Positions 47,918 through 56,052 of a DNA stretch of 64,000 nt are shown here, piece after piece. The translations under genes and the position numbers were made by a program. The stretch covers positions 78,375-142,374 of the forward strand of contig CACPCL010000001.1 in assembly GCA_902632445.1 (NCBI GenBank), read 5' to 3'. The stretch's first letter is position 1, and the number at the start of each line of letters is the position of its first letter. The notes under the pieces were generated by a model that was not told the origin of the DNA, ran no database searches, and saw nothing but the letters and a program-made list of their open reading frames with translations. The stretch comes from an uncultured Pelagibacteraceae bacterium (GTDB lineage Bacteria; Pseudomonadota; Alphaproteobacteria; Pelagibacterales; Pelagibacteraceae).

Positions 47918-48882
47918 TTTTTTTTCAATTTTATTAATAAGAAAATAAACAATGATATTACAAAAATTAATATTGCATAAGTTTTGTTTTTATTTATTAA
48001 AAAATATTTTTCTTCAACTAGCTCACGTATTGCGGTAGTATTATGGATAGTAAACCTTAGTTGATTTGACTCGATTAAATTTTTTGGAAGTATGTCATAA
48101 CTTTCAACACTTGAATAATCTCCCTTTACAGTCATTTTATCGTTATTAATTTCAGCTACAATAAAATTAGCTTTAGGTTTTCCGTCACCCATACCCACAG
48201 AATACAATTCTATATCTCCAATTTTATCGAGCCAATATATTAGATTTACATTTTGTTTTCCAAATGAAAACTCATCGTCCATTAAATCTCTAAAATGTTG
48301 ACGTTTTGAATTACCAGCAATAATTACATCAACTTTATCTTTAATAATGGGATATATATCTTCGAAAAAATAACTTTTATCGTGTTCGTAAGGAGCTTTA
48401 CTCATAAGTGTATCATCCCAAATTCTATGATGAGTTAAAATGATCGTTAAACCATTAAATCTATTTTTTAAATTTTTTTTTAAATAATTCAAAAGATCTT
48501 CTTTACTTTGTGAAGAATTTACCAATATAAATTTTACTCCCAGATCTTCAAAAGAACTATTCATATATCCAACGTTTTTTTTATAGTTTTCTATTTTTTT
48601 TCCTGAAATATCATGGTTTCCTGGTGAGAAAAACAATTTTGAATTTATATTTTTATTTAAATATTCATAATATTTTTTCTCATTTAATTTTGAGTCACCA
48701 AGAACAAAAACATAATCAGCATTATGGGAATTGATTTTTTTGAATAAGCTTTTCATTCTTATTTCATCGCTAATTATTGGATAAATATGTCCAATAGCTA
48801 TTACTTTTAAAGACCCATCTTCACCAAAAATTTTATTCAAAGGTAGTATTATAATAATGATAGTTAAAAATAATTTTTTCAT
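47914..48882 (-). CDS. membrane-anchored metallophosphoesterase-like protein with degenerate metal site
   Basis: The 322-residue protein has a Sec signal and a C-terminal membrane helix (ILIFVISLFIFLLIKLKKK), so its main domain faces the periplasm. The calcineurin-like fold is recognisable from VLGDS (Asp63), SPGNHD (Asn89, His90) and LTHHRIWDD (His151/152). The first motif DxH reads IGH32, losing the aspartate, and the final GHxH reads GNSK (190-193), losing both histidines. Catalysis may be altered or absent. It is the first gene of the CotH/VTC cluster and overlaps the next by four bases. Confidence 0.68.
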   Translation of the reverse strand: MKKLFLTIIIIILPLNKIFGEDGSLKVIAIGHIYPIISDEIRMKSLFKKINSHNADYVFVLGDSKLNEKKYYEYLNKNINSKLFFSPGNHDISGKKIENYKKNVGYMNSSFEDLGVKFILVNSSQSKEDLLNYLKKNLKNRFNGLTIILTHHRIWDDTLMSKAPYEHDKSYFFEDIYPIIKDKVDVIIAGNSKRQHFRDLMDDEFSFGKQNVNLIYWLDKIGDIELYSVGMGDGKPKANFIVAEINNDKMTVKGDYSSVESYDILPKNLIESNQLRFTIHNTTAIRELVEEKYFLINKNKTYAILIFVISLFIFLLIKLKKK

Positions 48883-48987
48883 AGTTAGACTATTTTCTTA
48901 TATTAATTTCCACGATCTATTAAGTTTTAAATCTAAATATAAAGCAGCAGGCCGGGGAAAAATTTTTGCGTCCATTCCTAAACTTGA

Positions 48988-49194
48988 TTTACAACTATAA
49001 TATTCTCTAAATTGTCAACAAGATCAATACTTATATTGATTGTGGAAAATTTTGGTTCAGAAAAAATCATAAACACCCATCTAAATGATACAGAAATGAG
49101 AATAAAATCCAATAAAAATATTAATGATAAAAATATTACAATTTACTTACCAAAAAATAAGTTATATTTATTTGATAATAATGAAATAGATTAA
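48988..49194 (+). pseudogene. 3' remnant of a UgpC/MalK-type ABC transporter ATPase (TOBE domain)
   Basis: The only coding signal in the 348-base gap 48883-49230 is a short open frame. It reads ILIVENFGSEKIINTHLN... and ends in KNKLYLFDNNEID, matching the TOBE-domain C terminus of UgpC/MalK-type sugar ABC ATPases (pattern LVE.LG.E..V...L...LHLFD). Walker motifs and the rest of the protein are missing; an in-frame stop lies at 48985-48987. No ATG or convincing ribosome binding site is present. It therefore looks like the tail of a deleted gene. The 129 bases before it (48883-49011) show nothing else recognisable. Confidence 0.55.
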
Positions 49195-49197
49195 AAA

Positions 49198-49213
49198 CAT
49201 GATTCTCATCATG
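49198..49213 (+). terminator. short hairpin after the ABC ATPase remnant
   Basis: CATGAT-TCTC-ATCATG forms a six-pair stem with a four-base loop, followed by ATTTTG. It lies four bases after the remnant's stop, where a terminator of the original gene would be. The T tract is weak, so termination is only possible. Confidence 0.35.
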
Positions 49214-49230
49214 ATTTTGTCTGAAAGAAT

Positions 49231-49304
49231 GGCCACGTGGCGGAATGGTTACGCAGAGGATTGCAAATCCTTTTATCCCAGTTCGATTCTGGGCGTGGCC
49301 TCCA
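49231..49304 (+). tRNA. tRNA-Cys (anticodon GCA)
   Basis: A 74-base cloverleaf with acceptor GGCCACG/CGTGGCC, anticodon stem GAGGA/TCCTT around loop TTGCAAA (anticodon GCA), T arm CCCAG-TTCGATT-CTGGG, discriminator T and encoded CCA. It is followed by tRNA-Asn after 49 bases. Confidence 0.95.
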
Positions 49305-49353
49305 TAAAAAATAAGTTGTTTTATATTACTAAAAAAAGTATGTTCGCTTTTAT

Positions 49354-49429
49354 TCCTCGGTAGCTCAGTTGGTAGAGCAGTTGACTGTTAATCAATTGGT
49401 CGCAGGTTCGAGTCCTGCCCGAGGAGCCA
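49354..49429 (+). tRNA. tRNA-Asn (anticodon GTT)
   Basis: A 76-base cloverleaf with acceptor TCCTCGG/CCGAGGA, anticodon stem GTTGA/TCAAT around loop CTGTTAA (anticodon GTT), T arm GCAGG-TTCGAGT-CCTGC, discriminator G and encoded CCA. Its 3' end lies one base from the stop of the convergent XRE regulator. Confidence 0.95.
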
Positions 49430-49430
49430 T

Positions 49431-49796
49431 TTAGCCAACTTTTTCAAATTTAGAAGTATTATTTAATATCTGTAAAATTTTGTCTTTTTGAGATCTTGAT
49501 AAAGATGAAAACGTTCTGCTCAAAAAAGAATAATTAAGATCCTCATTTGTGTTCTCATCTAACCCTGCATCTTTAAATTCTTTATAGTCTTCAAAAAAAT
49601 AAATAATTGGTACCTTCAAAAATTGAGATAATTGCATTAATCTATTAGAACTTACACCGTTTGTGCCTTTTTCATATTTTTGTATCTGTTGAAATGTTAC
49701 GTTTATTGCTTGTGCAACTTTTGTTTGTGTTAGTCCTAATGATAATCTTCTCATTCTTAGTTTTTTTCCTAAATGGATATTGAAATTTTCTTCCAT
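49431..49796 (-). CDS. XRE-family helix-turn-helix transcriptional regulator
   Basis: The 121-residue protein has an N-terminal Cro/CI-type helix-turn-helix (LGKKLRMRRLSLGLTQTKVA, then NVTFQQIQKYEKGTNGVS, residues about 8-48) and a short C-terminal helix region (SFLSRTFSSLSRSQKDKILQIL). This two-part form is common in alphaproteobacterial chromosomal regulators and is not phage-like. Its 5' region has a nine-base inverted repeat at 49838-49888 that could be an autoregulatory site. The targets are unknown. Confidence 0.88.
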   Translation of the reverse strand: MEENFNIHLGKKLRMRRLSLGLTQTKVAQAINVTFQQIQKYEKGTNGVSSNRLMQLSQFLKVPIIYFFEDYKEFKDAGLDENTNEDLNYSFLSRTFSSLSRSQKDKILQILNNTSKFEKVG

Positions 49797-49837
49797 AGAA
49801 CTCCCTTAAATTTTAATTATAAAACCTCAAAATGAAC

Positions 49838-49888
49838 TTTTTAGCAATACATATAATTTTTTTTTTGGGGGGTCAGATATGCTAAAAA
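49838..49888. repeat. inverted repeat with T10-G6 tract upstream of the XRE gene
   Basis: TTTTTAGCA (49838-49846) and TGCTAAAAA (49880-49888) are perfect nine-base inverted arms around a 33-base spacer. The spacer contains ten T followed by six G (49857-49872), a striking pair of homopolymers in AT-rich DNA. It lies 42 bases upstream of the XRE start in the gap 49797-49939. It could be an operator or a weak terminator on either strand. Confidence 0.4.
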
Positions 49889-49939
49889 ATCATATAATAA
49901 GTATTGACTAAATCGAAAAAATGAAGTGTTAAATTTGAG

Positions 49940-50623
49940 TTATTTTACTTTTTTCAGCCTGTATTCCCAGTATCCTGTTTTATCAAAGGCAGCTTTAACC
50001 CAAAGAAATGTATTTTCCTCGTACCAAATTTCAGTATTAAGTTTTTTATCTTTAGATAAACTTGGATCCGAAGAACTAAAATTAAATCTTAAAGTTTTGT
50101 AAATCTTGTCACCTATTTTAACATCTTCTTTACCTTTAAATTCAACTTTTTGCTCAATAATTCTTCCTGATACAGCGCTAATTTGAGCTTTCTTTTGAAC
50201 AATTTCGTGATTCCACCAAGTTCCTATGATCATATCTTTGCTTACCTTGCCTTTAAAAGAAGAACCATCAATAATTAAATCTTTATCAATGGGATCAATA
50301 GAAATATTTACGTACTTCTCTTTTTTATTTTGATTTGTTTCTGATTTAAAACCTGAAAACACTCCATTTTTGTACTTTTCAACTCCCTTAGCAGAGTACG
50401 TGTATAGATCAATACCTAGTTTTCTAATTTTAAAACTAACCTCATTATCAATGCTAAGATTTTCTCCTTTTCTTTGAAATTTATATATATGATATCCAAT
50501 CAATTTGCCGTTTCTAAATAATTCGTATTCTAAGTAACTATATTTAGAATAGTGATTTACATGTGCATTTATATCTAAAAAGAAAAAGAAAATTAAAGCA
50601 ATTGAAAGTAAATATTTTTTCAT
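49940..50623 (-). CDS. exported DUF6134-like protein
   Basis: The 227-residue protein has a Sec signal (about 20 residues, ending DINAH) and a beta-rich mature part. The pattern LEYELFRNGKLIGYHIYKF, then LYTYSAKGVEKYKNGVFSGF and a TWWNHEIVQ segment resembles the DUF6134 family of periplasmic proteins, which has no established function. It is divergent from the cysteine synthase gene, the two starts being 12 bases apart. Confidence 0.6.
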   Translation of the reverse strand: MKKYLLSIALIFFFFLDINAHVNHYSKYSYLEYELFRNGKLIGYHIYKFQRKGENLSIDNEVSFKIRKLGIDLYTYSAKGVEKYKNGVFSGFKSETNQNKKEKYVNISIDPIDKDLIIDGSSFKGKVSKDMIIGTWWNHEIVQKKAQISAVSGRIIEQKVEFKGKEDVKIGDKIYKTLRFNFSSSDPSLSKDKKLNTEIWYEENTFLWVKAAFDKTGYWEYRLKKVK

Positions 50624-50635
50624 ATATTTAATGAT

Positions 50636-51631
50636 ATGGAAACTAATTCAGTTTTATCTCAAATTGGAAATACACCATTAGTAAGATTAAAACAAGCCTC
50701 AGAATTGACTGGCTGTAATATTTATGGGAAGGCTGAGTACTTTAATCCTGGTGAGTCAGTAAAAGATAGAGCTGCTTTATTTATTGTTCAAGATGCAATA
50801 AATCGTAAGCTTATTTCTAAAGGTGGGACAATAGTCGAGGGAACAGCAGGTAATACTGGTATAGGTTTGGCTATAGTATGTAAAGAATATGATCTGAAAC
50901 TAAAGATTGTAATTCCTAAAAATCAATCAATTGAGAAAAAAGAAGCTTTAAAAAAATTAGGCGCTGAACTTATTGAGGTTGAAGCTGTTCCTTATTCTGA
51001 TCCAAAAAATTATGTAAAGCAATCTAAACAAATTGCAGAAGATTTAAACAGTAAAAGCCCTAATGGTGTTTATTGGGCGAATCAATTTGATAACACTATT
51101 AATACAGAAGCTCATATACAAACGACTGCAGATGAAATATGGAGTCAAACTGCTGGTAATATAGATGGATTTACTTGTGCGGTTGGAACTGGCGGTACAT
51201 TAGCTGGTGTTTCAATAGGTCTTAAAAATAAAAATAAAAATATAAAAATAGCTTTGTCAGATCCAATGGGTTCTTCATTATATTCACATATAAAAAATAA
51301 TAAACTTGAGAGTACTGGAAGCTCAATTACTGAAGGTATAGGAACAGGTAGAATAACTAGAAATTTTGATAAAGCGATAGTAGATGATGCTTTTCAAACT
51401 GATGATACAGAAGCTTTAAATATAGTTTACGACTTAATTGAGTCTCAGAAAATAGTTTTAGGTGGTTCTTCAGGTATTAATATAGCTGGCGCAATCAAGC
51501 TTGCAAAAAAAATGGGCCCTGGTAAAACAATCGTTACAATACTGTGTGATCACGGCAAAAGATATGCTAGTAAAATTTTTAATAAAGAATTCCTTAAAAG
51601 TAAAAATTTGCCTATACCAAAATGGCTATAA
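50636..51631 (+). CDS. cysK: cysteine synthase-type PLP enzyme
   Basis: The 331-residue fold-type II PLP enzyme makes cysteine from O-acetylserine and sulfide in the family reference. It has [11 protein letters not shown] at the N terminus, PLP lysine in GESVKDRAA near residue 43, [12 protein letters not shown] near 68 (asparagine loop), [10 protein letters not shown] near 183 and a C-terminal [11 protein letters not shown] near 280. The loop reads EGTAGNTG instead of the commoner EPTSGNTG, so the acyl donor may differ. The 3' end overlaps aapP by six bases. Confidence 0.85.
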   Translation: METNSVLSQIGNTPLVRLKQASELTGCNIYGKAEYFNPGESVKDRAALFIVQDAINRKLISKGGTIVEGTAGNTGIGLAIVCKEYDLKLKIVIPKNQSIEKKEALKKLGAELIEVEAVPYSDPKNYVKQSKQIAEDLNSKSPNGVYWANQFDNTINTEAHIQTTADEIWSQTAGNIDGFTCAVGTGGTLAGVSIGLKNKNKNIKIALSDPMGSSLYSHIKNNKLESTGSSITEGIGTGRITRNFDKAIVDDAFQTDDTEALNIVYDLIESQKIVLGGSSGINIAGAIKLAKKMGPGKTIVTILCDHGKRYASKIFNKEFLKSKNLPIPKWL

Positions 51632-52360
51632 AATTTGACTCAAAAAAAGTTTCGTTCTATCAGATTTAGGGTTTTCAAAAAATTCTTTTGTCTTTGCTCT
51701 TTCAACAATTTTACCCTCATCCATGAAAATCATATAATCCGCAACTTCTTTAGCAAAACCCATTTCGTGAGTTACAACTATCATAGTCATTCCACCTTTA
51801 GCTAAATCAACCATTACATCCAATACCTCTTTAATCATTTCTGGATCTAATGCGGATGTTGGTTCATCGAATAACATTATTTTGGGCTCCATACATAAAG
51901 CTCTTGCAATTGCAGCACGTTGTTGCTGCCCTCCTGAAAGTTGTCCTGGGAATTTTAAAGCTTGATCATCAATTTGAACTCTTTTTAAATTATTCATAGC
52001 TATTTCTTCAGCTTGTTTTTTTGGAAGTTTTTTAACCCATATAGGTGCTAAAGAACAATTTTCTAAAATAGATAAGTGAGGGAATAAATTAAATTGTTGA
52101 AATACCATGCCAACTTCAGCTCTTATTTTTTCAATATTTTTTGTACTCTCAGAAAGTTCTGTACCATCTACAATAATATTTCCTTTTTGATGTTCTTCTA
52201 GTCTATTAATACATCTTATTAACGTTGACTTACCAGATCCAGATGGTCCACATATAACAATTTTTTCTTGTGGAGCTACTTCAAGATCGATATCCTTTAG
52301 AACTTGAAACTTATCAAACCATTTATTTACATTTTTAAGTTCAATTATTTTTGACATCAC
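51626..52360 (-). CDS. aapP: amino-acid ABC transporter ATP-binding protein AapP
   Basis: The 244-residue ATPase powers the general L-amino-acid importer. It has Walker [22 protein letters not shown] near 33, Q loop [12 protein letters not shown] near 86, signature [16 protein letters not shown] near 139, Walker [16 protein letters not shown] and the H loop VVTHEMGFA. The polar amino-acid transporter family is clear. It overlaps aapM by one base. Confidence 0.95.
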   Translation of the reverse strand: MMSKIIELKNVNKWFDKFQVLKDIDLEVAPQEKIVICGPSGSGKSTLIRCINRLEEHQKGNIIVDGTELSESTKNIEKIRAEVGMVFQQFNLFPHLSILENCSLAPIWVKKLPKKQAEEIAMNNLKRVQIDDQALKFPGQLSGGQQQRAAIARALCMEPKIMLFDEPTSALDPEMIKEVLDVMVDLAKGGMTMIVVTHEMGFAKEVADYMIFMDEGKIVERAKTKEFFENPKSDRTKLFLSQIL

Positions 52361-53613
52361 TATCTTTCTGTACTCAATTTTTTTTCTAAATTTTGACTGT
52401 ATCTACTCATTGCATAACATATTACCCAGAAAACTAAACCTGCAAAAACATAGCCTTCCATTGCCATTCCAAGCCATTTAGGATTAGTTTTTGCTAAGCC
52501 TATCATACCTGCTAATTCCATCAACCCTACAACAAAAATTAATGGTGTATCTTTTACTAAAGCTAGAAGAGTGTTAGCAATTCCAGGTATCACTAATTTA
52601 AGCGCTTGGGGCAATATTATAAGCGCGTTCATTCTCCAATAGCCCATTCCTAAAGATTTAGCAGCTTCATATTGACCTTTTGGTAAGGCTTGTAATCCTC
52701 CCCTCACAACTTCTGCCATATACGCGGCTTCGAATAATGTAATAGCTATCAAAACTCTTATTAATTTATCAATGAAAGTTCCATCAGGCAGAAACATAGG
52801 GAACATTACCGCTGACATAAATAAAACTGTAATTAGAGGAACTCCCCTCCAAAGTTCTATAAAACCTATCGAAATATATTTAATTGCTGGCAAAGAAGAT
52901 CTTCTCCCTAGGGCTAAAATTACACCAATTGGGAAACAAAAAAGTATTGCAAATGCAGAAATAATAAAAGTTAATGAGAGACCTCCCCAGGCTGCGCTTT
53001 CCACATACTCAAGTCCAAAACTACCACCTGAAATTAGTTTTATTCCTAAGAATGGAAAAACAAAAACTAAAAATAAGATAAAATACTTTTTAAGTTTTTC
53101 AGATACAAAAAATGAAACCCCTACTGTTGCAAATAAAATCAAAAAAGCTGTATTTATTCTCCATTGTTCTGCATCAGGATAAAGACCATACATAAACCTA
53201 TTGAACCAAACTTTTATAAAAACCCAGCAAGCACCGTCACCGGTACAATCTTCTTTTGAATTACCTACAAAATTCGCGTCTAAGATAAACCAGTCCAGCA
53301 TTGGAGGAATAGATTTTATAATAATAAAAATTGTAAAAAGTGTTAATAAAGCATTAAAATTACTAGAATTGATATTCTTATTTAAAATATCTAATGAACT
53401 AATACCGCTAAATTCAATTCTGATAAGGTAAAAACCAATAAAACCTAATATTAATGGTAAAAAATAACTTAATTGAGAGGGCAAAAATGCCGTTAAATTT
53501 AAGTTAAAGAAAGCATATAAAAAAACATCTAAAAAACTAAGGGAAACAAGAGACAAACCTATAGGTACATAAGTTTTAATATTATTTTTAGAAGGTTTTG
53601 CAATTAGAACCAT
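52360..53613 (-). CDS. aapM: amino-acid ABC transporter permease AapM
   Basis: The 417-residue permease has about eight membrane helices and the amino-acid permease core [18 protein letters not shown] near 254, then [31 protein letters not shown] near 295-325 (the EAA loop contacting AapP). Its long N-terminal extension is characteristic of AapM/BztC, which is longer than simple His/Gln permeases. It overlaps aapQ and aapP by one base each. Confidence 0.93.
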   Translation of the reverse strand: MVLIAKPSKNNIKTYVPIGLSLVSLSFLDVFLYAFFNLNLTAFLPSQLSYFLPLILGFIGFYLIRIEFSGISSLDILNKNINSSNFNALLTLFTIFIIIKSIPPMLDWFILDANFVGNSKEDCTGDGACWVFIKVWFNRFMYGLYPDAEQWRINTAFLILFATVGVSFFVSEKLKKYFILFLVFVFPFLGIKLISGGSFGLEYVESAAWGGLSLTFIISAFAILFCFPIGVILALGRRSSLPAIKYISIGFIELWRGVPLITVLFMSAVMFPMFLPDGTFIDKLIRVLIAITLFEAAYMAEVVRGGLQALPKGQYEAAKSLGMGYWRMNALIILPQALKLVIPGIANTLLALVKDTPLIFVVGLMELAGMIGLAKTNPKWLGMAMEGYVFAGLVFWVICYAMSRYSQNLEKKLSTER

Positions 53614-54788
53614 TATTTTTCCTTTATTGCCATTTTTTTATTGTACCAATTCATAAATATTGAAATTGAAATACTTAAAGTTAAGTATGTAAGCATCGTT
53701 ATAGAAATTATTTCAATTGCCCTACCCGTTTGCATTAAAGCGGTTCCCGCAAAAACTAATACTATATCTGGATAAGCAATAGCGGCCGCTAATGAAGAAT
53801 TTTTTGTTAGATTTAAATACTGATTTGTAGTTGGTGGAATGATTATTCTTAACGCTTGAGGCATCACTACGAGTTTTAAAATTTGATTTTTATTTAATCC
53901 TATACTTGCTGCAGCTTCTTTTTGACCTTTGCCGACTCCCAAAATTCCAGCTCTTACATTTTCAGCGATAAATGTTGCTGTGTACATTGATAATGCTAAA
54001 GCTAATGCAATTAATTCTGGGATAATGCTAACACCACCTGCATAAGTGAAGACTGTTGGAGAAAGTTGTTTTAAAACAGGGTATTCAAATGTAAGAGATA
54101 CTCCAAGAAAAAGAAATGCAATTAAAGGTATTAATATTAATGTTGATAAAGAAATAGTAGTTGCTGGTAATTGTTTTCCAAATTGTTCTCTTTGTTTGGT
54201 TGCATAAGAATTAATAAAATAAATTGCTATAAATGCTGCTATTACGGATAAAAGAAAAATATTAAAATTTGTCCATATAAATTTTGGAACATACCAACCT
54301 TTAATTGTTAAAAACGAAATATCATAAAAATTAATACCATTTTCAGGTAAAGGTAAGGCCCTTAATGCTGCAAAGTACCAAAAAAATATTTGCAAAATTA
54401 AAGGAATATTTCTAAAAATTTCTACATACCACTCTGCTACTTTAGCAATTAAGTAGTTATCTGACAGTCTAGATATACCCACTACTACTCCCATAATTGT
54501 TGCAAAAAATATTCCTATAGCTGAAACTAAAATTGTATTTAATAAACCTACTAAAAATGCTCTTCCGTATGAGTGTGAGCCATCATATTCAATCATTGAG
54601 AATGTGATATCAAATGATGCTTCTTGATTTAAAAAACCAAATCCAAAAGATATTCCTCTGTTGCCCATGTTAATTTGAGCATTAGTTGCAAAATAAATAA
54701 TTACAGATAATAAAGCTAAAACAGTTATCGCTTGAGGAATTAAATCTCTTGCTTTTTTGTTTTCAATGTTGAATTTTTTTAAAATCAT
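53613..54788 (-). CDS. aapQ: amino-acid ABC transporter permease AapQ
   Basis: The ATG at 54788 is chosen, giving a 391-residue protein that begins MILKKFNIENKKARD. A longer frame would start inside aapJ and read through the terminator hairpin, adding a non-family N terminus. Motifs are VEIFRNIPLILQIFFWYFA near 127, and TATFIAENVRAGILGVGKGQKEAAASIGL near 276 (EAA loop). It also has the periplasmic loop typical of AapQ/BztB. It is separated from aapJ by the terminator at 54801-54833. Confidence 0.92.
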   Translation of the reverse strand: MILKKFNIENKKARDLIPQAITVLALLSVIIYFATNAQINMGNRGISFGFGFLNQEASFDITFSMIEYDGSHSYGRAFLVGLLNTILVSAIGIFFATIMGVVVGISRLSDNYLIAKVAEWYVEIFRNIPLILQIFFWYFAALRALPLPENGINFYDISFLTIKGWYVPKFIWTNFNIFLLSVIAAFIAIYFINSYATKQREQFGKQLPATTISLSTLILIPLIAFLFLGVSLTFEYPVLKQLSPTVFTYAGGVSIIPELIALALALSMYTATFIAENVRAGILGVGKGQKEAAASIGLNKNQILKLVVMPQALRIIIPPTTNQYLNLTKNSSLAAAIAYPDIVLVFAGTALMQTGRAIEIISITMLTYLTLSISISIFMNWYNKKMAIKEK

Positions 54789-54800
54789 TATTTTGAGAGT

Positions 54801-54833
54801 AAAAAAAAGGGCCAGATAAATCCAGCCCTTTTT
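54801..54833 (-). terminator. intra-operon terminator between aapJ and aapQ
   Basis: On the reverse strand an eight-pair stem (GGGCTGGA with TCTGGCCC, two G-T pairs, loop TTTA; arms 54821-54828 and 54809-54816) is followed by eight T (54808-54801). It lies 15 bases past the aapJ stop and 13 before the aapQ start. Partial termination would give more binding protein than permease. Confidence 0.8.
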
Positions 54834-54847
54834 AATTTTATCAGCAA

Positions 54848-55894
54848 TTATCTTGCTGGTGGTACGTAAAGAATTCCACCTTTTGTCCATAATTGATTAG
54901 GACCTCTATTAGGTAAAATTCCAGTATCAGCTATATGTTTCTTGTAGCTTTCACCATAGTTACCAACTTGCTCGATAATTCTTAAGCTCCAGTCATTATC
55001 TAGACCAAAAGCAGCGCCTAATTCTCCTTCAGCACCAACCAATCTTTTAATAGCCGGGTTCTCAGAGTCTTTAAGGCTAGAAGCGTTTGATGAATTAACA
55101 CCATATTCTTCTGCTTCAATCATAGTATTTAGAGACCATCTTACGATATCTTCCCATACTGCATCCCCTTGTCTTACAACAGGACCTAATGGTTCTTTAG
55201 AGATCGTTTCTGGTAATACTTTGTGCTCATCTGGGTTTGACATTTTAGTTCTTTGTGCCGCTAAACCAGATTTATCAGTTGTATAAGTATCACATCTTCC
55301 AGCATCATAAGCTTGTACTACTTCATCCGCTTTTTCAAATGCGATTGGTTCGTAACTTATGTTTTTAGAATTGAAGAAGTCTCTCATGTTAAGCTCGGTA
55401 GTTGTACCTGTATTTGTACAAGCAGAAATACCATTTTTAAAATCATTCACAGAATTAATTCCAGAATTTTTTCTTACCATGAATCCTTGACCATCGTAAA
55501 AGTTTACACCAACAAAAGTCAAACCAATGTCAGCGTCTCTCGATAAAGTCCAAGTAGTGTTACGTGCAAGTACATCGATCTCACCAGATGTTAATGCAGT
55601 GAATCTCTCTTTTGCACTTAATGGAGTATATTTAACTTTATCAGCATCACCTAATACTGCAGCTGCAACAGCTCTACATACATCCACGTCAATACCAGAC
55701 CAGTTTCCTGATGCGTCAGCATTAGAGAAACCAGGTAGACCTTGCGAAACTCCACATTTCACAAATCCAGCTTTCTTAGTATTTTCTAAAGTTTTAGATT
55801 TTTTAGAACCTGCTCCACCTCCGCCTTGGCCGCAAGCAACCAAAAGCAAAGAAGCAAATCCAACTAAAATCCAAGTTTTGATAGATTTAATCAT
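54848..55894 (-). CDS. aapJ: general L-amino-acid-binding periplasmic protein AapJ
   Basis: The 348-residue substrate-binding protein has a lipobox-like signal (SLLLVACGQGG, Cys21). The solute-binding fold follows: FVKCGVSQGLPGFSN near 44, WSGIDVDVCRAVAAAVLGD near 64, PLSAKERFTALTSGEIDVLARNTTW near 92, and VNFYDGQGFMVRK near 128. It then has ACTNTGTTTELN and the C-terminal GLDNDWSLRIIEQVGNYGE. It is first in the operon, behind two palindromes and a good ribosome binding site (AAGGAAAT). Its usual high expression fits the following terminator. Confidence 0.96.
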   Translation of the reverse strand: MIKSIKTWILVGFASLLLVACGQGGGGAGSKKSKTLENTKKAGFVKCGVSQGLPGFSNADASGNWSGIDVDVCRAVAAAVLGDADKVKYTPLSAKERFTALTSGEIDVLARNTTWTLSRDADIGLTFVGVNFYDGQGFMVRKNSGINSVNDFKNGISACTNTGTTTELNMRDFFNSKNISYEPIAFEKADEVVQAYDAGRCDTYTTDKSGLAAQRTKMSNPDEHKVLPETISKEPLGPVVRQGDAVWEDIVRWSLNTMIEAEEYGVNSSNASSLKDSENPAIKRLVGAEGELGAAFGLDNDWSLRIIEQVGNYGESYKKHIADTGILPNRGPNQLWTKGGILYVPPAR

Positions 55895-55912
55895 TTAAGA
55901 TTTCCTTTTTTT

Positions 55913-55948
55913 TATTGTTAACAATATTTTTGAATTAAGAATTCAAAA
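55913..55948. promoter_or_regulatory. two adjacent palindromes in the aapJ leader/promoter region
   Basis: TATTGTTAACAATA (55913-55926) is a perfect 14-base palindrome. Next to it TTTTGAATT-AAG-AATTCAAAA (55928-55948) has perfect nine-base arms. They begin 19 bases before the aapJ start, so they may act as operators or as stacked RNA hairpins next to the ribosome binding site. The regulator is unknown. The rest of the gap (55949-56052) is AT-rich without a further clear signal. Confidence 0.45.
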
Positions 55949-56052
55949 CAGTTTAATATAATTTTATTTTTTTCTTACTTCAATTTTATGGTAGTCAATA
56001 TATAGTTTATAATCATTATCAATTACTAAATATGTTTATTTACAACCAAAAT

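Noticed and set aside
52772..53182. Forward frame of about 136 codons opposite aapM
   Set aside because: Complement shadow of a permease gene; no family resemblance and no start signal.
55527..55898. Long forward frame of about 120 codons opposite aapJ
   Set aside because: It is fully antisense to a certain gene, and its apparent composition mirrors the complement of the aapJ codons.
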